A stretch of 64,000 bases of DNA from Ailanthus altissimus (lineage: Eukaryota; Streptophyta; Magnoliopsida; Sapindales; Simaroubaceae), in NCBI GenBank assembly GCA_946807835.1, contig OX327704.1, positions 3,348,001-3,412,000 of the forward strand, written 5' to 3'. Below the pieces are notes generated by a model. It made no database searches and was not told the origin of the DNA. It was given only the letters and a program-made list of their open reading frames with translations. A program made the translations under genes and the position numbers. Shown in pieces: positions 11,955-23,879 of this stretch; position 1 is the stretch's first letter; every line of letters starts with the position of its first letter.

Positions 11955-13400
11955 TCAACATATCAGGAGGTTTTCAAACGATGCAATCTTCGTTAGACTA
12001 ACTTCACCACTTTGGACAATCTCTCGAATATAATGGAACTGCAGATCATTGTATTTTGACTTCTCGTGGAACACTTGATGCTTACTTAGGTGTAAGATAC
12101 TTTGGCTCTCACAATATACACCGGTGGTCACATCTTTATTGGCTAATACCTCCGCGCATATGCCTTTCAACCATACGGCCTTCTTAATAGCTTCACCAAC
12201 AGCCATGTACTGCTATTTTGTGGTAGATAGTGCAATCACATATTGTAGAAATGATCTCCAACATATACTTTACCCAAACACTGTGAATACGTAACCTATT
12301 AACGATATTCTCTTGTCTAGGTCACTTGCATAATCTGAGTCTATATATCATTTTACCATTTTATTGTTCTCCTCATCCCTTTTATACATCAACCCGTGAT
12401 TTGATGTCCCCTTGAGATATCTCAAAATTCACTTCACTACAAGCCAGTGATCCTTACCTGAATTTGTTATGTATCTACTAATCACACTTACGGCCTGTGC
12501 TATGTCTGGTCTTGTGTAAACCATTGCATACATGATGCTCCCCACAGAATTTGCATATGGTACTTTACTCATTTGCAGTTTCACCTATTTGAATATCGGC
12601 GACTGTGTTGCTGAAAGTCTAAAATGCATGGCCAAAGGAGTAAAGATAGCCTTTACGTTAGACATACCAAACTTCTCTAGAATTTTGAGTATATATTGCT
12701 GTTGAGACAAGAAGATGACATCTCTTCTTTCCCTCACAATATCTATACCTAAATATTCTCTTCGTTGCTCCTAAATCCTTCATCTCAAACTCGTCACTCA
12801 ACTATTTCTTGAGATTTTGTGTTTCTTCCATATTTTTACATACGATCAACATATCATCAACGTATAGAAGTAAATACATCATCCCACAACTTATATTCTT
12901 AAAGTACACATATCCATCATACTTTCTCTTAATAAAGTCATAAGCTATCATAAACTCATCAAATATCCTATACCACTGTCTAGGTGATTACTTTAACCCA
13001 AATAACGACTTCTTTAGCAAACAAGAATGATCTTCTTTTTTGGGCTCCTCGAACTCTTACGGCTGTGCCATGTATATCGTCTTTTCAACTTCTCAATGCA
13101 GAAAAGTTGTCTTTAAATCCATATGCTTTAGATGTAAGTCAAGACATGCATACATGGCCAACAAAATTCTAATGAATGTGTACTTGACAATTGGAGAGAA
13201 TATCTCATGGAAGTCAACTTTCTCTCTTTGAGTAAATTCTTGTACAACTAACCTAGTCTTGAATCTTTTAGGCTATATCTCTGGTATCTCTTTCTTCACC
13301 TTATACACCTATTTGTACCATACTAGTTTCTTTTGAGTTCTCTCCACCAACTTTCAAGTATTATTTTTTCTAAGAGAACTAATCTCTTCTTCCATGGCCT
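11955..13400 (-). pseudogene. copia-1 reverse transcriptase and RNase H (broken)
   Basis: On the minus strand the RT catalytic box reads LLYVDDMLIVC (about 12870-12840). It is followed by KNMEETQNLK and an RT tail matching copia elements. The RNase H region (12206-11955) reads MAVGEAIKKAVWLKG, then SQSILHLSKHQVFHEKSKY and FHYIREIV, matching the C-terminal copia RNase H (family: A-EA-KE--WL; H-R-KHI--RYHFIRE). Several stops and frameshifts separate the blocks, so the enzyme is not expressible as one protein. Confidence 0.85.
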
Positions 13401-13413
13401 ACTATCATTCTTT

Positions 13414-13788
13414 CTAATTTTCACTCTTCATAGCCTCACCATATGTTCTAGGCTTATTATACTCAAGAGTGTAAGCAGAATTAAAAGCATGAGCAACTAA
13501 ATCTTTTTGTGCATACCTAATTAGTGGGTTTATTGTTCTCCTTAGCCTGTCTCTAGCTAGTTGGTACTCTTCAAGTTTCATCTCAGGAGTTCTAGTCTTT
13601 CCTTGGGTGGACTTGGAGGAACTCGTTGATGTTCTTGGTTCTTCTTCAAGGATTTCCTTGTTGAAGTGCTGATCTAGAGACATATTAGATCTACTCTCAG
13701 GTTCAACTTTAACTTCTATTGACTCAGGTGCTGAGTCTTCCTTGGACACAGGTTTTTCTTTCTCATCTTCTTGAGAGGCTTTCAACAT
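13414..13788 (-). pseudogene. copia-1 integrase-RT linker segment
   Basis: A 124-residue open segment rich in Glu, Lys and Ser (MLKASQEDEKEKPVS near its start) that ends in the beginning of the RT-adjacent region (ARDRLRRTINPLIRY, then SAYTLEYNKPRTYGEAMKSE, like the 'EP-T--EA' entry to copia RT). Low-complexity charged linkers are usual between integrase and RT. The following RT is out of frame. Confidence 0.7.
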
Positions 13789-13886
13789 GGTCGTCTCATC
13801 GAACGTTACGTCACGACTTATGATACTCTTTGATGGTGTAAAGTCTTTACATCACACTTTGTATCATTCCACTCATTTGAGATATC

Positions 13887-14710
13887 CTATGAATACCTCT
13901 TTGATAGCTCTAGGTTCCAACTTTCCCTCATTAATATGTACAAAGGTATGACAACTAAATATTTTGAGGTGGTTATACATAGGAAAATTGCCAAACCATT
14001 TATCTTCTGGAATTTTGAAGTCAATTGCTGATGAGGGACTTTTTTAATCAAATAAGCTGCAGTCACTACAGCTTCTCCCCAAAATGCCTTGGACATTTTA
14101 ACATTAGTAAGCATGCATCTAAATTTTTTTAGTAGGGTCCTATTCATTCTCTTAACTATGCTATTCTGTTATAGTGTTAATTTTACCGTTCTATACCTTG
14201 CAATCCTATGCTTGGCATAAAACCCATCAAACTCTTTTTTTCCTAAACTCTAGGTCATTGTCAGTTCTCAACCTCTTCACCCTTTTGCCAGTCAGCTTCT
14301 CAACAAAAGCCTTCCAAGTCTTGAACACATCAAATACTTGATCCTTACTCTTCAACACATAGACCCTACAGCTTTCTTGAATAGTCATCAATCAAACTGA
14401 GAAAATACCTGGCACCACCGCGAGTAGTTGTCTGAGCTGGTCCCCAAAAGTCCGAGTGTATGTAGTTAAGAGTCCCTTTAGTCTTGTGCTCGTCGGTACT
14501 AAACCTCAGCCTATGTACTTTTCTAAGCACACAATGCTCACAAAACTTAAATGGTTGGAACTTATCCTTACCAAATGCCTTTTGACTAAATAACTCCTTT
14601 AGGTTGCTCTCACATAGGTGTTCCAGTATAAGATGCCATAACTTAGTCTGCATATTCTCATCATCTACAGAGAATAATGTAGAACCACTCACGACTTCAC
14701 TCTTAAGCAC
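13887..14710 (-). pseudogene. copia-1 GAG-pre-integrase and integrase (broken)
   Basis: The segment from 14710 down begins MLKSEVVSGSTLFSVDDENM. It then has LWHLILEHLCESNLKEL (the pre-integrase 'LWH-RLGH' box), CEHCVLRKVHRL and IHSDFWGPAQTTTRGGARYF, followed by LIDDYSRKL, which carries the first catalytic Asp of the integrase core. The C-terminal part (14147-13887) has MNRTLLKKFRCML and FWGEAVVTAAYLI. The two parts are separated by stops. This was the enzyme that joins the cDNA copy to host DNA. Confidence 0.85.
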
Positions 14711-14969
14711 ACATTACCACTATGGAATCATTTAACGCTCTCAAAACCCCTCCGTCGATTCAGATGGAATACACATTTTAGTCTAAAGTCCCTAGTGAGA
14801 TTAAGTTCCTCTTAAGGTCAAGAACATACCTAACATCTGTTAACTCTCTCACTCACCCATCATGCAGCTTAAGTTTAACACAATAAATTCCCATCATTTG
14901 ACATACAATATCATTACCCATTAACACTTTACCACCGCTAATGGGGTAAAAATTCATAAATCAAGACTT

Positions 14970-15250
14970 GTGCGGGCATATGTGAAAGGTACAACTAGAA
15001 TTAAGAATCTATTGTTCAGCATTCTTACCATCAGTAGTGACGAGTGTGTCTGCCCTGTCATAGCTATCATTATAGGTAAGCATAGCATCCGCTTTCTTCT
15101 TGTCTTGTGCTTTCTTCTCTGCAAAATCCTTTATAAAGTGGCCATCTTTCTTGTAACAAATGCACTTTCTAAGAGTCTTGGAATTTGATCTTGAGCCTTT
15201 TTTCCTTCCATCTCTATATGAGTGACTTCTTCTTACAGATAAACTTTCTA
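14970..15250 (-). pseudogene. copia-1 zinc-knuckle/protease region remnant
   Basis: Minus-strand sequence near 15165-15105 reads CYKKDGHFIKDFAEKK, a decayed CCHC knuckle (the last Cys is replaced), followed by a Lys-rich stretch. The protease D-S/T-G box could not be identified with confidence. Confidence 0.5.
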
Positions 15251-15404
15251 CATTGCCCTTGATCTGCTTTCTTAATCACTTTGAGTTTAATTATGATTTC
15301 ACATCGTTCATCGTTAAACTCTCTATGTCGTAGAGTAGCGTATTAACAAAACTCTCATAACTCTTGGGGAGTGAACTCAGTAGGATAATTGCTCTGTTTT
15401 TATT

Positions 15405-15850
15405 TTATATCTTGATGTTTATAGACTCAAGATCAAGAATGATCTTATTGAAGGCATCTATATAATCTTTCATCGGCATCCCTTCTGGCATGGACAACTG
15501 ATACAGCTTCTTCTTTATATGCAATCTGTTGGCCAACGATTTTTGCATATAAAGAGAGTCAATCTTTTTCCAAAGACCAATTGCCATTGTCTCACCTGCT
15601 ACTTCCCTCAGTACTTCATCGCTCAATGATAGAATAATTGTATTATGAGCTCTTTCTTGAATGTACCTTCTTTCTGCTTCAGTTTTAGATGACTTTAACG
15701 TCTTTTCTTCTTCGTTAGATGGAGATGCAGTCTCTTCTGATGCCGAGCCTAACTATTGGCTCACAAACAACTCCTTTACCTTTATCTTTTGCAGATTAAA
15801 GTCATTCGTACTGTTGAATTTCTCTACCTTATACTTCGGTGTGGCCATAT
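15405..15850 (-). pseudogene. copia-1 gag (broken)
   Basis: Starting at the MATPKYKVEKFNSTNDFNL phrase (about 15847), the frame has typical UBN2/copia gag blocks: HNTIILSLSDEVLREV, then GLWKKIDSLYMQKSLANRL, KKKLYQLSMPEGMPMKDYI and FNKIILDLESINI. A stop follows the first ~30 codons (after FVSQ), so the capsid protein is interrupted. Confidence 0.85.
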
Positions 15851-15864
15851 CTGTTTATAACCAA

Positions 15865-15876
15865 GCTCTGATACTA
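15865..15876 (-). other. copia-1 primer-binding site (initiator tRNA-Met)
   Basis: The minus strand reads TAGTATCAGAGC against the usual TGGTATCAGAGC, one mismatch, a few bases inside the 5' LTR. Confidence 0.85.
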
Positions 15877-15879
15877 GTT

Positions 15880-16604
15880 TATTGAAGCGAAAATACACAA
15901 GCAAGTAATATAACCTAATCAATATAGTGCAGAATAAGTAATTAAAGAACTAAAGAGAGAAAGGTAGAAGAAGAACACACAAAATTTACGTAGTTCGGCA
16001 ATTTGCCTACGTCCACGGCGGATCAAGATCACACTCTTATTATTGAATCTTAAGGCACTCACAAAGTATGCCTTTTAAAAGAAAGACTCATAAAGAAAAT
16101 ACTGTCTCTTGCAATCTATGAATTTTTTCTCTCACTAAGAATTACAAAGATTTTTTAGGTTCTCACTAAGATTTCTCAAGATATGTTTACAAGCCAATAT
16201 AGAGCCTTTATATGGCTTTAGGACTTCTTAGGTTTACCCTAAACGTGTGAGAGTCGTATTTGGGAGTCATAGAGCAAGTGGGAGACGAAACAAGTTGATT
16301 CAAAATAGAAAATTCTTAATCGCGCTGGTCACCGTGGCGCCCAGCTTTCATCTCCATGGCGTGGGACACTGCGTCTGGGCGCTACGGCGCTGTTCTCCTG
16401 GCTCTATGGCACTTTTCTCCTAGCGCCGTGATACTGTCTCCTGAGGCTGCGGCACTGGTCTCCTGGCACTGCGGTGCTCAGGTTTTGCTTTGGGACGCTT
16501 GTGTCTTTTGTCTCTTTCGCGTCCGTCTTTAATCCTCGCGTACCTAACGCACTTGGCTTACTCTCCAAATCATATTCCAATAATTTTTAACCAATATTCT
16601 CACA
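15880..16604 (-). repeat. copia-1 5' LTR with GC-rich minisatellite
   Basis: The partner of 11111-11820. The segment 16380-16490 holds about four degenerate copies of a 21-22-bp unit with CTCCTGGC, then a CpG-containing middle, then GGCACTG. The opposite LTR lacks some of these copies, which explains the length difference (725 versus 710 bp). Confidence 0.85.
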
Positions 16605-16697
16605 ACTTGAAACTTACAAATTGAAATTAATATACACAAAAGTCATATATTATTATTTAAATTAAGAAATTATTAAGTTTATAAGAGATACATTATG
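16605..16697 (-). repeat. 220-bp repeat, copy B, right part
   Basis: Continues the repeat cut at 11110. It opens with the copia-1 TSD ACTTG and ends ATTATGATG, colinear with 4040-4141. The RLP coding remnant starts about 25 bp further on. Confidence 0.75.
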
Positions 16698-16723
16698 ATG
16701 TATTAAATTCGCTTTTTAGTACG

Positions 16724-18665
16724 ATATTGTAAAAGTGATATAAAAGTTGTCCATGTCAATTAAAGTATTCTCTCTTTCTTCATTGTCAGCTGAAGCATTT
16801 GGCATCCATGATGGTGATCCAATTTCATTGCAACTTTTTAGTAATGGTAATCCATAAAGAAAAGGATTTCCTTCGTAGCTACTGTCGTTAAAGGTTACAA
16901 ATTGTGCAGTTCATTCAAGAATTTTGCCTGATACGTTATTGTATGCCACACTAAAAAAGCCAATGAATTTAGTTCAATTAGTTGAGGGGGTATTTTTCCA
17001 TCCATGTTGTTATAAGAAACATCCAAGCTTTTAATTTGCTTGAGATTTAAAAATGTCGATGGGATTCTTCCTGTCAATTTGTTGTAAGATAGATTCAGAG
17101 CATTGATTCCAGTAAGGTTTCCAATTTTAAGAAGAATCTCACCTACCAGTTGATTGCAATAAAGATCAATTCCTCGCATGCTTTCAAGAGGTTGTCCTTG
17201 GTAAGTGTAAGATATTTTCTTTGTTGTGAACTTTATAGTTTCCTTATCTCCTACTGAAATAAAAGGAATTTATTACATCATCATTATCTTTATTGAGTGT
17301 AGTGTTAGCCAAGCGTGGAGGAATTTGACCAGAAAGATTGTTGTGTGAAAGGTCTATCAATCACAATTGCTTCAATTGACATAATTGAACAGGCATTTCA
17401 CCTTTGAGATTATTATTAGCCAAGATATGGTAACTAGGAATAGTCCTATTTAAATGGTTATAGCTAAGATTTAATATCATTGTGCCAGAGCTATTAGTGA
17501 ATAATACATCTTTCACTAGCCATTCTATCTTGTTTCCAGACAAGAGAAGAGCGTGCGGAGTAAGACAAGATGGTAAATTTCTAGAGATATGGTTTTTTTG
17601 TAAGGTCCAAAATGATGAGATTATAAAGCTGACAAAACTCCATTGGTATTGAACCATCAAAATGATTATTGCCCATTGAAATATCTACTAAATTTGCTAA
17701 CTTATCCAACCATATAGGAAGCCTACCAAAGAGATGGTTATTACTAAGATATAATCCCACTAGCGAAGAGCTATTAGACAAGCTTTTTGGGATCTTCCCA
17801 ATGAAGTGATTGCCATCCAATTCTAAGAACTCCAAGTTTGTCAAGTTAAAGCTTTTAGAGAATGTATAACCTTCTGGACTAGTTTTTGATAATATAATAT
17901 TTAGGAATGAGAAGCAACCTATGGCCAAGTGCTTTGAATTTCGCCTCAATTGATTTTCAGATAAGTCTAGGTTTTCCAATGACTTCATATCACCAAACGA
18001 GGAAGGAATGCTACCATTAAGAGCATTACTGGATATGTCTAATGTTTACAATCTTGGGAGAAATGCACCAAGTTTTGTTGGAATGTGGCCGTGAATAAAA
18101 TTATTGGAGATATCTAATGTTACTAAATTGACATGATAATGAATTGGCATTTGAAAGGGTCCTGAAAGAGAATCATTAACCAGAGTAAGTTCTTCTAATT
18201 TTGAATTATTTTCCAACAACCAATTCGGAAATTCTCCAATCAAGTTAATGTTAGAGAGATCAACTTTTCTCAAGTCATGTTGATGGTGAAGGAATTTGGG
18301 AATTATGCCACCATCACCAAGAGTACTAGGCAATATAATGGAATTTAACTGAAATTTTGGGGTTGAAGAATGTGACTCAGATTCTACATATATTTGGTTA
18401 TTTTTACCATTAAAGGTCTTGAGGTTTGAATAGTTGTAAAATGGTCTAAGTGAAAATAGGATGTAGAAGTGATTATTTGAAAGTTTAAGGTCTTGAATAG
18501 ATATTGTATACTTTAGGGGAGATGAGGAGATGTCTACAGTAAGTTAATTGAAAGAGACATCTAATACTCGAAGGGATGTCATTTTTTCCAATCACCATGG
18601 CAAGATTCCTTCCAACTCATTAACATTAAGATATAACTCTTGCCGATGCACCAACTCACAAAGGC
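16724..18665 (-). pseudogene. RLP (LRR receptor-like protein) pseudogene, large 3' exon
   Basis: On the minus strand an acceptor (ATTAATATTTCAG) at 18666 opens a long exon of extracellular LRRs. Readable repeats include SLRVLDVSFN, LEFLELDGNHFIGKIPKSLS, LVGLYLSNNHLFGRLPIWLD, LVDISMGNNHFDGSIPMEFC and INALNLSYNKLTGRIPSTFL. These follow the plant LxxLxLxxNxLxGxIP consensus. The C-terminal cap reads NDSSYEGNPFLYGLPLLKSC, as in Cf-type RLPs that sense pathogens or development signals at the plasma membrane. It has at least six stops or shifts. The sequence ends after DNFYITFTISY, so the transmembrane helix and short cytosolic tail are missing, replaced by the 220-bp repeat. Confidence 0.9.
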
Positions 18666-18992
18666 CTGAAATATTAATAAAAATATAAAGGACACATATT
18701 TTTTAATAACATATTTTATCATAGAGTTTTATTGATATTGTTTTAGTTTAAACATGATCCATTATTATTTTAATTAAACTATTGGTGAATTTTTTTAACT
18801 AAGTAATATTAAAACACAAAATAGCAAAATATGATAATAAATTTCATGCATTTAAAAAAAAAAGTCATTTTAACTAAAATTTAATTAATTTTCAAAGATT
18901 ATGAAAATAGTTGATAGTATATTTTGTAAAAAGTTTGACTAAACTTTTTAGTTGAGAATTAATATAGTTTGAGAAGGAAGAGAGAATAATTA

Positions 18993-19103
18993 CCCTTGAT
19001 CAAAAATCGTGCTTTTGAGGCTACAACTGGTAAATGATAAAACCTTGAGAGAAGGCATCAATTTAATGATTTGAAAACCTGCCAAATTCTTGAACTCAGG
19101 AAA
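18993..19103 (-). pseudogene. RLP pseudogene, LRR exon
   Basis: Minus-strand reading FPEFKNLAGFQIIKLMPSLK then VLSFTSCSLKSTIFDQG, followed by a GTAATT donor. It contains one LRR-like unit and lies between the exon at 19245-19389 and the large 3' exon, separated by AT-rich introns. Confidence 0.75.
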
Positions 19104-19244
19104 ACTTGCTAGCAGTGGACATGATATAATCAAGATTCTCAAATGGATCACAATCACATATTCTTTATTGATAACAAATCACAAATGCCTCATCGCACAA
19201 AAAAAAAAAATTCAATACATGCCTAAAGCAATTTACAGACGTAC

Positions 19245-19389
19245 CTTGACCACGCAAGTCACCATTTATTTGGCAATAGCTCATTGACAAACGTTTCAGT
19301 GAAGTGAAAGCTGCAATGCTTTGTAGAAGACTTATATGGAAAATAGACCCGTCCAATTGCAAGTCTTCCAATTTGGTAAAATTGTACAA
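19245..19389 (-). pseudogene. RLP pseudogene, LRR exon
   Basis: Reads LYNFTKLEDLQLDGSIFHIS, then LLQSIAAFTSLKRLSMSYCQ and INGDLRGQG, ending at a GTACGT donor. It is open throughout. LQSI--FTSLK-LSMS-C-ING is typical of the mid-ectodomain of multi-exon dicot RLPs. Confidence 0.8.
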
Positions 19390-19659
19390 CTTTATTGAAA
19401 ATTAAGGAGAATCAATTTTAGCTACGAGAATATATAGTAATATTACACATATATAGTTAGAATACATATTTTATATTTTACGTAATATAATATTTAATGC
19501 ATTTATTATTAATTGGTATTATTTATTATTATATAAATAAAAATTTAATAATTATCTAACTCATAGTAATTAAAATATATCTTAACTATGTATGTGTAAC
19601 ACTATTGAAGAATATAAATAATTTTTTTTTATCATTTTCTAATCACATTTTTAATGTAC

Positions 19660-19809
19660 CTTAAGTGTGAGCAACCCTTGTTCCCGTAAACTTTTACCAC
19701 TGAGGTCAAATGTCTTTAGGGATAGAAATAATCCTATAGACTGTAATAGAGTTCCTCCATTGCTAATTTCAACTCCTCTAAATAAAGGACATTCAACTTC
19801 CTCGAACCT
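19660..19809 (-). pseudogene. RLP pseudogene, LRR exon
   Basis: A 150-bp segment reading RFEEVECPLFRGVEISNGGT, then LLQSIGLFLSLKTFDLSG and KSLREQGLLTLK, flanked by a TTATAG acceptor and GTACAT donor. It is open and about two LRR units long. Confidence 0.75.
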
Positions 19810-19937
19810 CTATAATCTATCAGAATTTTAAAAACATGGGAAATGTTAATTTCTTATAATTAATTAAAAAAGTAATATTAGATTTCTTAAATATATATAT
19901 ATTTTAAATAAAATTCCAAATTTTATTTCATTAGTAC

Positions 19938-20012
19938 CTTTGGAAATAAAAAATCAGTGTATCGAATTATCACTCATGTCCAACATTTTTAAGTTGTTCA
20001 AGGAATTTAATT
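19938..20012 (-). pseudogene. RLP pseudogene, single-LRR exon
   Basis: A 75-bp segment reading ELNSLNNLKMLDMSDNSIH, then stop, then FFISKG. It has a TTTGTAG acceptor and GTACTA donor. The ~75-bp size (one LRR) is usual for internal exons in this RLP class. The in-frame TGA disables it. Confidence 0.75.
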
Positions 20013-20019
20013 CTACAAA

Positions 20020-20970
20020 GAATTGAAGGAAAGTATTAAAAACTCAAGAGCAAAAATGAAAACTTATTGAGTTGTCTCACTAACTCAAAACAAGGAGACA
20101 TTTAAGATTGTGAGTAAAATGAATCACTCCATCCAATACATTAATTTTTTGTGAAATAAAAGAAGTTTAAAGGGGAAAGAAATGCATGATGAGAATGAAA
20201 TAAAAAATGAGAATCTGACTATATTATTTATTTTGAACATGGATTCAGCAGTGGATTAAAATGAAATATATATTTTGTGGACGAAAAAAATACTATATTT
20301 GACATTTAAAATTAATTATAAATTTCAAATCAAATCAATATTTAACATTAATATAAATTTGTAAATATAAAAGAGTCAAACAATTCTTAAACATTTGACT
20401 TTGTATTTTTACAAGTTTATATTTTAATTCAAAAAAGTCTATTGAAAGATTTTTTATACAAAAAAATAAAATTTAATAAATATATTTTATTGCTTTCTAA
20501 AAAAATTAAGAACAAAATTACTAGCAGCCACTTTAATTCAGATCACACTGTGACTTCTCCAACTTTTTGTTAATAAAAACACGAACAAAAGACCATTTTT
20601 CTAATCCAAACTAATCAATAAAATTATGTAAAGGGCTTTTAATATCTACAATTTTAGGGAATAAGTTTTCCTTATAGCATATTGAAAGCAATGACTATCA
20701 AATTAAGTGTAATTAAATTATGTATGCAATTTGTTTTTCTTCTTTTTATCAATTTAAGTTTGTCATTAGAGTCATATTTTTGTATATCTTTCTTATTTAC
20801 GTATTGGGTGTTGATGTAATTAATTATATTTAATCATATTTGGTCCATCAAAGAAAGGTTTTTCTTAATCATATATTTTAGTTTTCATTTAAAAACTTAT
20901 CAGCATTCAAGCTATATAAATTGATATGTTAGAATTTAAAAGTATATTTTAATTAAACAAGTATAAAATC
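20020..20970 (-). pseudogene. RLP intron sequence left of copia-2
   Basis: AT-rich intron DNA without coding content. The stretch 20508-20600 (AAAATTACTAGCAGCCACTT and following) is repeated at 25336-25410 on the other side of copia-2. Confidence 0.5.
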
Positions 20971-20973
20971 AAG

Positions 20974-21578
20974 TGTTAGAATAGAGAGATATAGCGGAGA
21001 AGAGAGAGGACAAAAGGGGAGGCACTTAAGCCATAGGAGGCTTGGGCACTATAGAGCTAGGATTGTCGCTACAGTGTTCTAGCTTCAGGGCTGGGCACTA
21101 TAGCGCCGCGGCACTCCAGTCTTTGGACTGGACACCGCGGTGTTGGCTTCTGAGCACCACAGAGCTCAATCGAGTAGGTCTCAACTTGATTGTTAGGCGC
21201 TACAACGCTAAAAGATGAGCGTCATGACGCCCTGAGCTGAGTTTGGTGACTCTCTAAAGAGTCACCTACCTGTTCCATATGATGTGACCTTTTCAAGAGG
21301 TGTTATGTCTCTTTAGAGAGATATATACAACTCTATAAATACTGAAGGCACATTTGAAACAAATGATGAACTTTTCTTCCTAATCTTTGATTAAACTTTC
21401 TCTTTTTTATCAACTATTTTCTAAGTTTAAGTACTTATAGTTTAAGGAAAGTATTTGGTGTTCACCTAATACTTTCTTATAAGTCATTGAATCCTAGAAC
21501 TATCCTACTAATAAAACTATTTGCATATTTGATTATAATAATAAGGGGATAGAAATAGTTTAAGGATAGTGTATTGGA
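20974..21578 (+). repeat. copia-2 5' LTR
   Basis: Starts TGTTAGAATAGAGAG. The GC-rich U3 island 21040-21240 contains GGGCACTATAGCGCCGCGGC and similar phrases. A TATA-like CTATAAATACTG is at about 21331. The R/U5 part aligns with 25050-25268, so the right end is near ATTGGA. A recognisable tRNA-Met PBS is not present after it. Confidence 0.75.
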
Positions 21579-21599
21579 CGTCTCTCTCAGAGGCTACAA

Positions 21600-22500
21600 C
21601 TCTCCCACTATTTGATGAAAAATATTTCAAGAGATGTAAAGACCGGCTGTCTAATACTCTTGATGTAATAGGTTTAGCTGAATTCTCACAATTCTTCTTT
21701 CTGATGTTACTGTAGAAAACTACAAGGAGGATTTCCCCAAATGGAGCAGGGCAAATAAGGTATGACATAACACAATTCTTCATACATTATCTAATAAAAT
21801 GTATGATGTTTACTCCATATATAAGAATGCATATGAGTTGTGGGCATAACTTAAGAAAAAAATATGTTATAAAAGATGATGGTGCATAAACATATGTTAT
21901 AGCAAAGTTTCTAGACTTTAAAATGTGTGAGAAAAAAGAGATCATTGCACAGATACATGTTTTTCAACTTTTACTAAATGATTTGAAAAATGAAAACATT
22001 GGTCTTCCTAAAACATTTATTGTTAGTTGCCTAATAGAAAAGTTGCCTGAATTCTAGAAGGATTATAAGAAAAGTAACAAACATAAAAGGAATAATTTAA
22101 CTTTGGAAGATTCAATTGTGTACATTAGAATTGAAGAAAAGAATCGCCAAAGGAAGAACATAGAGAAGGCTAAAGAATTAGTTTCTAAGGCTAATTTTGT
22201 AAAAGGTGATAATCATGATAAGAAACATCAAGAGTCCACAAGCAACACTTACTTTAAGAAGAATAAAGCCTCATTTAAAAAAAAAAGGGTAAGTGTTATA
22301 TTTGTGGAAAGGGTGATCATTTTGCTTATCAAGGTAAACATAGGAACAAGAAAGGAAACAAAAATACTCCCAAGGCCAATTTAGTTGAGGGAGAAGATGT
22401 TATTACTGTAATTATTATTTCACAGGTGAATATGGTAGCAAGTGGCAACAAAGAGTGTGTGATTGACTCTGGAGCCACTAGACAAATATGCGAAGATAAA
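21600..22500 (+). pseudogene. copia-2 gag, zinc knuckle and protease (broken)
   Basis: Gag blocks are readable: FLDFKMCEKKEIIAQIHVFQ, LLNDLKNENIGLP, and NLTLEDSIVYIRIEEKNRQR (22103-22384 open). After a Lys-rich stretch comes the CCHC knuckle CYICGKGDHFAYQ, in which the final Cys is lost. Then comes the aspartic protease box VIDSGATRQIC at about 22460. Stops near 21720 and 22060 and a frameshift before the knuckle make this non-functional. Confidence 0.8.
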
Positions 22501-22839
22501 AGTTCTTTCCAAGAGTATGTTTCCATTAGAGAATGAGATGAACAAGTATATCTTGGTGATTCTCATTTCTGTACCAATGGTGAGGAAAGGGAAAGTTCTC
22601 CTTAAACTTACTTTTGAGAAATCTCTTGTATTAAATAATGTTCTTGATATTCCCAATATTAGATATAATCTTGTTTCTATGTTTATGTTGGAAAGGGCTA
22701 ATGTAAAGGTCTAATTTGAAGGAGATAAAGTTGTAATGACTAAGAGTGTGGCATTCATTAGAAAATAATATTCTTCTAATGAATTGTTCAAACTAAATGT
22801 ACTTGATGTTTCAATGAATAAAGATGTTTTTTCTGCTTA

Positions 22840-23500
22840 TATTATTGAGTCTTTCACTTAATGGCATGATAAATTAGGTCAGTTGAATTATCTTTATTTA
22901 AGAAAGATACAAAAAGTTGGTTTACTATCTAATATGAGTTTAGATAAAACTTACCAATGAAATGTATGTACAGAAGGAAAGTCCAAAAAGAAAAATTGTA
23001 AACCTATAACTCTTAGAAAAACCAAATTGCTGGGTTTGATTCATAGTGACTTAGATGATCTTAAAGATATCATGACTAAAGAGGGAAAAAGATTTTACAT
23101 AACCTTTATTGATAATTTCTCAAAATATACTAAGGTGTATATGTTAAGAAACAAAGATGAGTCATATGATAAGTTCTTGATCTATAAACAAGAAGTTAAA
23201 AATTAACTTGGGAGGAAAATTAAGAGATTAACAACTAATAGAGGAAGAGAGTATATGTCTAATTTATTTAGTTTCTATGGTAACAAAAATAGAATTATAC
23301 ATGAAATTATACCATCATACTCGCCTGAATATAATAGAGTGGCTGAAAGGAAAAATAGAATTTTAAAGGAAAAGATGAATTATTTATTGATTAATTCAGG
23401 GGCACCTATGAATTTGTGAGGAGAATTGATTTTGACTACTTGTTATATACAAAATAGAATTTCATACAAGAAAATAAGAATTACTCCCTATAAGTTATGA
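22840..23500 (+). pseudogene. copia-2 integrase (broken)
   Basis: Motifs in order: LIHSDLDDLKDIMTKEGKRF, FIDNFSKYTKVYMLRNKDES (first Asp), then RLTTNRGREY, where the second catalytic Asp (usually TDNG-E) has become Asn, and NRVAERKNRILKEKMNYLL, which keeps the Glu. Stops interrupt the frame. The core is therefore dead both by stop codons and by loss of the DDE triad. Confidence 0.75.
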
Positions 23501-23879
23501 AAAGGTTATGCTCCGAACCTTTTATATCTCAAAGTGTGGGAATGTTTTGCAAAAGATCTTATTCTAGATCCTAAGAGGAAAAGGATATGACCTGAGAAAA
23601 TTGATTGTAAGTTCATTGGTTATGCCCAAAATAGTACTACATATAGATTCTTGGTATTAGAAAATACCATGGGGTTGTTTGATGCAAACAACATAATAGA
23701 ATTTAAAAGTACAGATTTCTTTGAGTATATCTTTCCTAAGGAAGGCAATAGATAAAAATATAACTCATATAAAGGATAATGTAGAACCTCCAGAAAGCTT
23801 TAATAATGAACTTAGAAGAAGTAAAAGAATAAGGAAGACAACTAATTTTAGAAATAATTTCTATGTTTTTCTTATGGAG

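Larger units (their letters stand above)
11111..16604 (-). mobile_element. copia-1, full-length but decayed Ty1/copia element
   Basis: A 5.5-kb element in minus orientation with two LTRs (11111-11820 and 15880-16604), a 5-bp TSD ACTTG (11106-11110 and 16605-16609), a PBS for initiator tRNA-Met and a polypurine tract. Gene order on the minus strand is gag, protease/zinc knuckle, integrase, RT, RNase H, the copia order. Every domain contains stops or shifts, so it cannot make its own proteins. It inserted into copy B of the 220-bp repeat and is therefore younger than that repeat. LTR divergence is visible by eye, partly from a length-variable GC-rich minisatellite. Confidence 0.92.
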
